From positions 186,001-250,000 of the forward strand of contig CANTFK010000129.1 in assembly GCA_947646735.1 (NCBI GenBank): a DNA stretch of 64,000 bases. Reading direction: 5' to 3'. This document shows positions 54,408 through 64,000 of this stretch, piece after piece. Position numbers and translations under genes: made by a program. The notes below the pieces were generated by a model. The model made no database searches. It was not told the origin of the DNA and worked only from the letters and a program-made list of their open reading frames with translations. Every line of letters starts with the position of its first letter. Position 1 is the stretch's first letter. The DNA comes from Peronospora farinosa. Lineage: Eukaryota > Oomycota > Peronosporomycetes > Peronosporales > Peronosporaceae.

Positions 54408-55425
54408 ATGATCCGTCTCAAAGCTAAGCAAGCGGAGAAAAAAGCTGAGGAGAAGGAGGCAGCAGAAGCAGCTGCCAAAGTCGGTGATGTGATGCCGTCT
54501 ATTAAGCCAAAGACAAAGATCCTCGGTGTTGGTCGTGGTAAACGAAGTGGTGCCAGCAAAGAGAAGAAGCGGACACCAGGTGAAATTCGGATCCAAAAAG
54601 GTGTGATCAATTGGAAGAATTGAGGGGATACGTACAATTGAAATTGACGTTATGAGGGTGTTTAATATACAAAAGATATTGCCGAATTGGATGGTGGCAA
54701 AGCGGCGACAGTCACGTTCCCTGAAGTAAATGACCTTACAGTATTCGATGTCAAGGTACGAAGAGGTGATATCTTAAACGACATTGAATTGACAAGAGAC
54801 TGAATTATACATTACAATTGAATTAGATTGCTGTGGATACAGGTCTATGGAAGGGCGCGTCGTACGGGTTCAGCTTTAAGATTCCGCCCGTACGTTGATA
54901 CGTGAAAGGGGTTACAAAATTGGAAGTTAATTGTGGATTGTCATTTGTACTACAGATGTACCCACATGATCCGCCAAAGGTCCGGTGTCTAACCAAAGTA
55001 CGTGTGGTCTTTCATTTAATAATCAGGTGACATGAATGAATGAGGTTGCTCATGGCATACGATGTTGTTGATGAATTATTTGGACGTGCAGATTTATCAC
55101 CCGAACATTGACCTTGATGGCAACGTGTGTCTCAATATCCTACGTGAGGATTGGAAGCCAGTATTGGACATCAACTCGGTCATTTATGGCTTGATTTACC
55201 TATTTTACGAGCCGAACCCGGACGACCCACTCAATAAAGGTTTGCAGAAAAGACCATTGTATTTGTGTATTGAGACCGTTTTGGATTCCTGAAACGTATT
55301 TTTTTGTCTGGAGAGTAGAAGCCGCAGAGCTATTTCGCAATGACCCGTCACAATTTGCCGCGGTGGTGCATCGATCTTTGCGTGGGTACAGCGTCAAAGG
55401 CATCGAGTTTGAAAAGCTGATTTAG
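54408..55425 (+). CDS. NEDD8-conjugating enzyme E2 (UBC12)
   Basis: Model: exons 54408-54600, 54676-54755, 54827-54889, 54956-54997, 55092-55239, 55319-55425 (210 aa); all introns 66-94 bp, GT..AG, phases agree. Transfers NEDD8 from the E1 to cullins. Seen: N-terminus [17 protein letters not shown], matching the UBC12-specific N-terminal extension that docks on the NEDD8 E1; RIQKDIAELD; the UBC fold with [31 protein letters not shown] (catalytic Cys in GNVCLNIL) and [18 protein letters not shown]; and C-terminal helices ending EFEKLI. The N-terminal region is longer than in animals (Ala/Glu/Lys-rich insert). Clear assignment. Confidence 0.95.
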
Positions 55426-55710
55426 CCTCGTGCAGTTCAAGTAGCTCGCGATTCGAATTAGAAGTGGTAGCAGATTGGTCGGCGGTTAACCCAGCGTCAT
55501 AGACCAACACCGACTCTCGAGCTTGTTGTGTTCGATCAACACCAATTGTTGCTTTGTACATATCGCTTATCTTTATATTACTTGGCGGCGCTTTCACGAT
55601 TCCATTAACAGTGACGAAAGCGAGGCAGATCTTGTCCATCATTGTCTTGATTTGGTCAAAACAAAGGGTTCCATAGTGCTGTTAAAGCATCAAACAAATA
55701 AGCCGAAAGC

Positions 55711-57472
55711 TCACGAAATGTAGACGGCCTCGATTTCTTCGGACGTGCTGTCGCGGAGGACGTTTTCCTATCAGTAGACACAACACACAATTAGCCTACT
55801 AAAGCGAGTGAATGAAGCACAAAAGACACATACCCGCTCAAGCTTGCACTTGCCTCCGACAGCAAGGTTAAGTGAGTACTCATAAAAGTAGCCGTCAGCA
55901 GTAGCTACGTATAGCTGTACAACCGGGTTTTTGGTATCCCGAGGACCGTGGATTGCACACTGGTTCGGTACTCCAGTAGAGAGAAGTCGAGCCTGCCAAA
56001 TACAAATTTGCCAGCATCAATTAGTAAGAGGCAAGGTTAAACTCTGGAAGCTTACTACTTACATAGGCAAAGTCGCGAGTTCCTTCCGCGATACCCGAAA
56101 AGGAGCTAGGCAGATAGCCGCTCATGACTGCAGCCACATCATCGAAACTCGTGACAGCTGGGCTGGGGGTAGTACGAGTCGTCCGCGCCGTGGGCACACT
56201 GACCCTAGCAGCATGCATCGAGGATACCCCAGGTGAAGATTCAACCGTTGTCGGGATTGTTGGGCTCGGTGGCGCGGCAGCACTACCAAAGACTGTGGAA
56301 CCGAAGGTGCTTCCAGCAACTGCCAGTGTCGACGTGATTGGCGTGAAGTGGCCAAAACTTCCTGTAGCAGAGCTTTCAGCTCCAGTCAATGAGAAGAAGT
56401 GGATAGTGCCCGTGTCGCTGGAAGCACACAGGATTGTAGAGCTCTCATTAAACGCTAGGCAGTAAACTTGAGCGCCGTAAGAACCTCGTCGAAAGGCTGC
56501 GATTTTTTTCCCGCTTGGAACGGCGAAGACGCGAATAAGTGTTCCCTACAACAACATTTAAAGTATAGGTATTGAGATGTTAGACCAAGGACGTTGAATA
56601 TTCAGACTTCATACCGACTCGGAAGCGGTCGCAAGTAATGTGCCTTGAGAATTAAACGCCATCGCAACAGGTGCTGTACGATGTGCTTGGAACGCGTTCA
56701 ATACACTAAGATTGTTGGCATCATATAGCACAATCTCTCCTGGTGAGGCACCGGATGGAAAAGCCAGATGGCCGTTGTCGTGCGGAGAAAGCGCGCACAA
56801 TGCCTTTGGATTTGGCGACGTGTCTAGTGTCTCTAGGATCTTCATGGTGCTAATGTCGAAAATGTAAATCTTGCGTTCCAGCACTGCTACCAATCTACGA
56901 GACCACAATGCCGCAAAACATCAGTCTTCTTCGTAATTGTTTCGTTTTTTTCTCCTCAACTTTACAGCCACCATTGACTTACCTCTGTCGGTTCATGCGC
57001 ACAGCCAACACGGCTGTGACGAAATTGAGATCACAAATTGCAGCACCCGTTTTGGTATTCCATACACGCAATCGACGCGGTGAAAATGCAGGCTTAGAAA
57101 AATCAAGAGATTAGAAACACATACGTCTCGTGTCAGTAGCCAAGTACGAGAGACTTTAAAGTCAATGTTACAACTATTTCAACCTGATCGCTAGCACCAA
57201 CAAGAGCAACTAAACTGGTACAGTACAACATTTCAGCAATGCCAATGCCTCCAATATCTTCTTGAAAACATTTGCCAAATGGTTCACAATTGTAGATAGC
57301 AAAACCTTGACGAGTTCCTACGCTGATACATCTAAGAAAAGTAAAGTGACGTACTATAATGAATGCAAATATGATAAAGCAATTGATACTATAAGATTAA
57401 AAGTACGTACGAAGCTTCCTGATTAAAATTTAAGAAGAGAAGATTGGTGACGCTACTCTCAGACCTTTTCAT
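55711..57472 (-). CDS. PROPPIN WD40 autophagy protein (ATG18/WIPI family)
   Basis: Model on the minus strand: exons 57472-57411, 57331-57184, 57092-56983, 56894-56615, 56545-56063, 55992-55834, 55767-55711 (432 aa), GT..AG throughout, phases agree. Beta-propeller that binds PI3P/PI(3,5)P2 on autophagic and endosomal membranes. Seen: NLLFLNFNQEASCISVGTR start, SPRRLRVWNTKTG, RLVAVLERKIYIFDIS, LATASESVGTLIRVF and the lipid-binding FRRG motif (AAFRRGSYGAQ, ~56490). A Ser/Thr/Pro/Ala-rich loop follows (56390-56110) in the position of the long 6CD loop, then the last blades (VVQLYVATADGYFYEYSL). Family subgroup (ATG18 or ATG21/HSV2-like) not decided. Confidence 0.93.
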
Positions 57473-57928
57473 TCTTTTTTTTGCTCAACTTCTTAGTAAT
57501 ATTTACTTATCCGTCTCTTTGTAAATGTTCGTTTAGCCAATAAAATTCTACATCATTGTAAAAATACCCTGTCTGATACATTAATTTTTAATCTTCATGT
57601 CTGTAGATTCAAAAAGACAGCACCAACTCCAAAAGCCCAACACGCTCTTTATTCTCTTTTCATTAACACAAGCAGCAAACTCTTTCTTATTAAACACTCC
57701 ACTCGTTATTGAGGAAGCAGCAGCGACGACTGATGCTGTAGAGCGCGGGCATGAAGTACATGTTTTAAGGAATCGTGAGAATATCCAGTAACGCCAGAGA
57801 ACATCACATAAATGGCAGTTAATGAATGGATTGAACTAATTGACCTCTTCTTTCGAGAATTGGCAGTATTTACTTCTTCCTCCAGCCGTTCTTGCAGATC
57901 TTGAGACGCCATGCTGCTCATTGCAAGT
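57473..57928. other. Intergenic, between two minus-strand genes
   Basis: 455 bp, AT-rich next to the PROPPIN start. Contains its presumed promoter and the 3' flank of the Rossmann gene; no gene seen. Confidence 0.5.
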
Positions 57929-58915
57929 CTACTCATGGACATGGAACGACGCGGCAATCTCGAGCATATTGGTTGTGTCCAGCGTTTGTCTGTGAACAGG
58001 ACCAATGGCACAAAGTACTGCCGCTTTAGCAACTGCATCAACAGGAATTGCAGCTCGCATCTCTTCACCAAATAACGGCAGACAGCTCAGTGCTGTCGAA
58101 ACTGGTCCAAGGTCGCGTGCAAGCATCGATAAAGGTGCTCCAACAAGCTGCAGTGGAATACCTCGACCCTTCTCTGTGCGACGCCAACCATAGATGAAAC
58201 CTGGACGCAATGCTACTCCCGTGTTTGGAAACCTTCACCATTAGAAGCATCAGTTAAGTCATCAGATATAAGTCTTTAACCTCTCAAAACCTCTCACCGT
58301 GCATGTACAGCAGCCTCTGCTCGCTCCTTTCCATGGTAGTAGCCATACAGTGGCTGCCATGGCGGGTTATACGAACCAACACGAGAGTTGGACACGAACA
58401 CAAAGCGTTCAACGCCCGCTTTCTGTGCTGCTTGAACAGCCTGAATTGTTGCGTCACCACACACTTTTTCCATGAATTCCTTGTTCCCAAATGCACCCAC
58501 CGCTGAAACTGCACACAAAATTAGTATCCAATGCTCAGTATAATCATATCTAAAATTGTATCAACGTTCAAGAGCTGCACGTACTGACACCCGTGACACC
58601 CTCGACGGCTTTTGCCAGCTGCTTTTCATCAAATACATCGCCCTTATGCCAATCAACCTCGTCGATCCAGGGCACGTCTTGCCATTGTGGTTTGCCCGAT
58701 CGATTGAGACTGCGCACCTCGACACCTTTTTGAACCGCACGCTGCAGGATGTTACTACCCACATATCCATTCCCGCCTACGACTAATAGACGGTGTTCAC
58801 TCTTATCATACGCCTTGAATGTGTGCATGGATCTCTGTCGAATACGTTGCGCTGCTGTTGCCATTCTTGTAAACTGCCGTGCCTTTTGGACGATTAATTT
58901 TAAAGTGTGAGACAT
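57929..58915 (-). CDS. Mitochondrial NAD(P)-binding Rossmann protein (COQ11/NDUFA9-like)
   Basis: Model: exons 58915-58585, 58508-58298, 58232-57929 (281 aa), introns 65-76 bp, phases agree. Atypical short-chain dehydrogenase. Seen: a basic, Ser/Gln/Arg-rich N-terminus without acidic residues (MSHTLKLIVQKARQFTRM, mitochondrial presequence-like); LLVVGGNGYVGSNI nucleotide-binding loop (residues ~43-56); NRSGKPQW; GVISAVGAFGNKEFM across intron 1; RFVFVSNSRVG; GYYHGKERAE (active-site-like YxxxK); and LRPGFIYGWR. The layout matches yeast Coq11 (UbiQ synthesis complex) and plant/fungal relatives. Substrate unknown; COQ11-like role is inference from family. Confidence 0.8.
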
Positions 58916-59985
58916 TTTAGATACGTCAGTAGACTCTGCCCTTAATTAGGAACTGTTAAATAGTTTCAGTCTATACAATAGACAAGTAATGTAATGTTTC
59001 CTTAACTGTTAGCGAGTTTTAACTGATAGATTGTTCCGGTCAAATTCTTCTGTACTAATTTATTGTGAAAGGTCGTAGAAATAATGCGTTTCGAGCCTAC
59101 CATAATATGATAACAAGTAGATTACAAGAATGAGCTGGACTTTTATATGGACAGTTTCGTTGTGCTAATGGCTATTTTCTAAATTTTTAAATTAAATTAA
59201 GAATGTTTATAAATATATTATTAGTGTAAATTTAAAAGTAAATGGGTCCATTGCAACTCTGATAGAGATTATAGTCGTTGTTTTGTTTTGCTGATTGTTT
59301 CAGTGATAACTAAATCGTCGTTGTTTGTAGACAACCATTGTGTGATAGCATCGGATTCCGGTGTTTGATGATACTATTATAACTTTTGCCTTAAAGCTTG
59401 GGACTTTTGTTCACCGCGTAACCGGATGTTCCGAGAAGTTGTTGATCTTCCATTAATGTTTGTTATACATACTCAAACAGTAACCGGCAAATTAGATAAA
59501 ATGAAGTGGTGGCTCGTTGAACATGATTCCCTGTAGCACAAAGTCGTCTACAACAACGTATGATGACAACATATCGGAAGTGCCGATTTCTATCTCAGAA
59601 TCTCATAAAGGTAAACTAGAGTGCTAGCGGCATATAAGCATGATGCACTCCTACGTGTATTTGTATACCTAATGACTAAAACTGATTGTTTTGTGGGCTC
59701 CAGCATTTGCTTTTTTCACGTGATCAGTTTTGCAAGCTCGATAGACTTCGTGATAGTCAGACATTACCGCACCAAGCAAAGCTTTTTTGATTACATATAG
59801 CAAGACGTTTCTCTCCTTGCCACAGACAACTACAATTACTTCCCAAAATTCGTAGATCGACTGGTCGAAAGCCATTTACCGTTCTCGGCACTCAGTTTCA
59901 TCAATCAGTCGGCCAGTGTCTACAAGCAGCAACAGCACTACACTACCGGACCGATTATTCAATCCGTCAATGTTTATCATTAATT
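58916..59985. other. AT-rich intergenic region
   Basis: About 1.07 kb. No coding motif on either strand; one 68-codon minus frame (59669-59875) has no recognisable content. Holds the upstream region of the Rossmann gene and the 3' flank of the ankyrin gene. Confidence 0.5.
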
Positions 59986-61515
59986 CTACACCGTCATAAC
60001 GATCTCGTCGTCTGCGTCCGCCGTTTCGCCAGCCCCTGTCCAGATACCGTTCCATACAGTACTCCAGATATCAGATCCATGCTTTTCAACATATCGATTA
60101 AAGGTTTCTTGCTCACGTTGCGCCTTTGACGTCCAAGCATCCAGATTCAGCGCTTCTCCTTGAAACGTTTCAGGCTCAGTATCCTCTTCATCGAGGTACT
60201 TTTCGCGTTGATAACATTCCAATACGCCTATTTCGGTGTTAATAGTATCTGGAGGACAACCTGCGGTACTGCTCGTGGTGCCATCACTGGTATGAGAGAG
60301 AATATCGTGGTCAGTCTCAAGCTGCTACGCAAAAGAAGTACTCGTAAGAACAGACCACTTGATGCTAACTAATACTTTGTACTATTTGCATACCTGTTTG
60401 TCAAAACTGGACATTTGCCGAATCTGCTCCTTCAAGCTGTTCAACTGTTGTTGTTGATCTTTTATGTGCTCATGGCCGTCCTCGAGCTGTCTCTGGATGG
60501 TCGTCTTCTCATTTCGCAGCTTTCGGACATAATTTAGCAACACACGCTCATCTCCAAGCATCTGACTTTCCTGCAATTCCTGCACAAGCGTTTCGATGGT
60601 ATTTTTCAGCTGATTCACTAGCAAATCCTTCTCTTCAAGCTGCAACAGCAATTTTCCATTTTGGACTTCATGTATGCAAGTTCCAGACCACCCTCCTTGT
60701 TCGCCTATAGTTGCCGGTGACGGGCACAACTTCCCTTCATTCTTCTCCACATTTCTTGCATTTCCAGTTTTTCCATCTAAATGTGATTCCTCCACCTTAT
60801 CATTTCCATCCTTGCAATATTGAGATAATAATGCTACGACCTCCGGCTTTGAGGCCAGCTCAAATGCCGTTTTATCCTTACTCAACCCTTTATCACCTCT
60901 CAAACTCACATCTGCATGGTGTGCAAGTAGCATATTTACACACTCCACTTGATTTGCATGACATGCCAAGTGCATCGGCGTGGCGCCTTCTCCATTACGT
61001 GCATCTACCAGCTTCAGTCTCTGCACATCTTCCTTCTCCAATAAGCCCTTCATCACATCCAGAGCTTGACAGGACACTGCCCAATGAAGCAATGATCCTC
61101 CTGTAGCTGCATCAGTAACACCCACATCCACTCCAGCCGCCAGCAACTGGTTCACACTCTGCATGTTATTGGCAGCGACTTGTTGGATCAGAAATTGATG
61201 GAACACCAAAAGGAGATCCTGATCCTTCAAATCTTGAGCCAATGCATATGCTGATCGATTTCCTTGGTCTTTTTCTTTTTGTTTCTTGCTCTGATGGTCC
61301 GGGGGAAAGCCAGCAGCTAAAAGAACTCGAAGTGCGTCCTTCTTACCACTTGCTACAGCCACGTGCAAAGGTGAGCGACCAGTCACAGGATCCACCACGT
61401 CGGCTAATGACAAACGCCCACGACTGTGGTCGGCTAGTGCCTTAATAACGTCAGACCGACCGTACTCCGCGGCCAAGAAAAAGCCATCCAGCGCCTCCTG
61501 TAGCTCTTCAGACAT
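59986..61515 (-). CDS. Ankyrin-repeat and coiled-coil protein
   Basis: Model: exons 61515-60394 and 60324-59986 (486 aa); an alternative acceptor at 60321 would drop one Gln. Probably a scaffold or adaptor. Seen: four to five ankyrin repeats in residues ~1-235 (GRSPLHVAVASGKKDALRVL, GSLLHWAVSCQALDVM, GATPMHLACHANQVECVNML). A low-complexity linker follows, then a coiled coil (~285-370: LLQLEEKDLLVNQLKNTIE, LLNYVRKLRNEKTTIQRQL, QQQQLNSLKEQIRQM), and a conserved-looking C-terminal segment (LDAWTSKAQREQETFNRYV, DIWSTVWNGIWTGAGE). No signal peptide or membrane segment. Function not assignable beyond this. Confidence 0.82.
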
Positions 61516-61989
61516 TGTTGCTCAGGTTATGACGTTGTTTGCCACTCTAAGCGATTTGATTCGCTAAAAAGAAGAGTCCTTAGCAAAAAGCTCATATGTA
61601 GCCATGAAAAGAAGTTATGTAGCCATGTTACGAGCTACATAGCTCACATGTAGCCATGTTACGAGCTACATAGCTCACATGTAGCCATGTTACAATGATA
61701 TTTAACAGCTTGTAAAGTGTATAGCAATCAATAAATACTTGAAATAGTGTGTGTTCCTGGCGCTGGGTGGTTACGGAACCCCACTGAGAGAGCTTCGCCC
61801 CGTTCTTCTTCATCGGAAGAAAAACAAGGCAAAAGCAGCAGAGGAAGAGATTCCAAATCAATTCTTTTAGCCTATTCACAACCTGCTGCTCCGCAGGTTG
61901 AGAGATCGATGAAGTGCCCCACTTGCTCACCAACTCTGCATTGCAGTATTCCCATCACGTGTAAACTCGATTCAACTGAACACACTCGT
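61516..61989. other. Intergenic region with 31 bp tandem repeat
   Basis: Between the ankyrin gene start and the CTP synthase 3' end. Apart from the tandem repeat nothing is recognisable; the open frames in 61628-62076 overlap CTP synthase antisense. Confidence 0.5.
61617..61693. repeat. 31 bp tandem repeat, about 2.5 copies
   Basis: Unit ATGTAGCCATGTTACGAG followed by CTACATAGCTCAC: full copies 61617-61647 and 61648-61678, partial copy 61679-61693, with a degenerate half unit at 61596-61606. The unit contains the imperfect palindrome GAGCTACATAGCTC. It lies ~100-180 bp upstream of the ankyrin gene. Confidence 0.9.

Positions 61990-64000
<2,011 letters not shown>

Noticed and set aside
57706..58071. 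Extension of the Rossmann protein in another minus-strand frame
   Set aside because: The conserved frame ends cleanly at 57929 and no splice site pair was needed to complete the protein.

Overview
The window looks like an oomycete plant-pathogen genome (downy mildew/Phytophthora type, Peronosporaceae; genus not assignable by eye). Grounds: an RxLR-type secreted effector remnant at the left edge, genes with very short introns (about 70-105 bp, GT..AG), chromodomain Ty3/Gypsy elements of oomycete type, and ordinary stramenopile housekeeping genes. Two gene-dense blocks flank a ~36 kb repeat block.

Left block (1-16.3 kb): a frame-broken RxLR effector; a three-exon protein resembling the capping-protein-binding/LF-motif tail of the WASH subunit FAM21; a conserved unknown protein; a four-exon protein joining an N-terminal MYND zinc finger to five PDZ domains; a class II CPD photolyase; and a MARCH6/Doa10-type RING-CH membrane ubiquitin ligase whose reading frame slips by one base in a GAA microsatellite.

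Repeat block (16.6-52.8 kb): a Copia 3' LTR with the end of pol; a minus-strand Gypsy element (here Gypsy-1, 17255-35773) split by a younger minus-strand Gypsy-2 (19354-29707, near-identical 1150/1151 bp LTRs, 4 bp GTCC target duplication); then a large inverted duplication of a third Gypsy (Gypsy-5; copies around 35775-42309 and 45066-51473) in which one copy has its own ~4 kb inversion and the other a solo LTR (TSD CCGTT); a 2085 bp gag-only LTR element with a perfect ATACT duplication; and a decayed hAT-like transposase. Two signals stand out. Gypsy-1 is saturated, in LTRs and coding sequence alike, with short perfect inverted repeats (9-12 bp stems, 0-6 nt loops). It also carries a long antisense ORF ending in a coiled coil that overlaps the 3' part of pol; a Gypsy-5 relative has the same layout. 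Gypsy-2 encodes two RNase H domains, the first without most catalytic acids and the second, archaeal-like, intact.

Right block (53.1-63.7 kb): a peroxisomal-type SDR ending in AKL, a NEDD8 E2 (UBC12), a PROPPIN/ATG18 autophagy protein, a mitochondrial COQ11-like Rossmann protein, an ankyrin/coiled-coil protein and CTP synthase. These are unrelated housekeeping functions, each with its own transcription unit; no operon-like arrangement is expected or seen.

Exon coordinates were derived by eye from GT/AG sites and reading phase. Homology calls rest on recognised motifs, not on searches.
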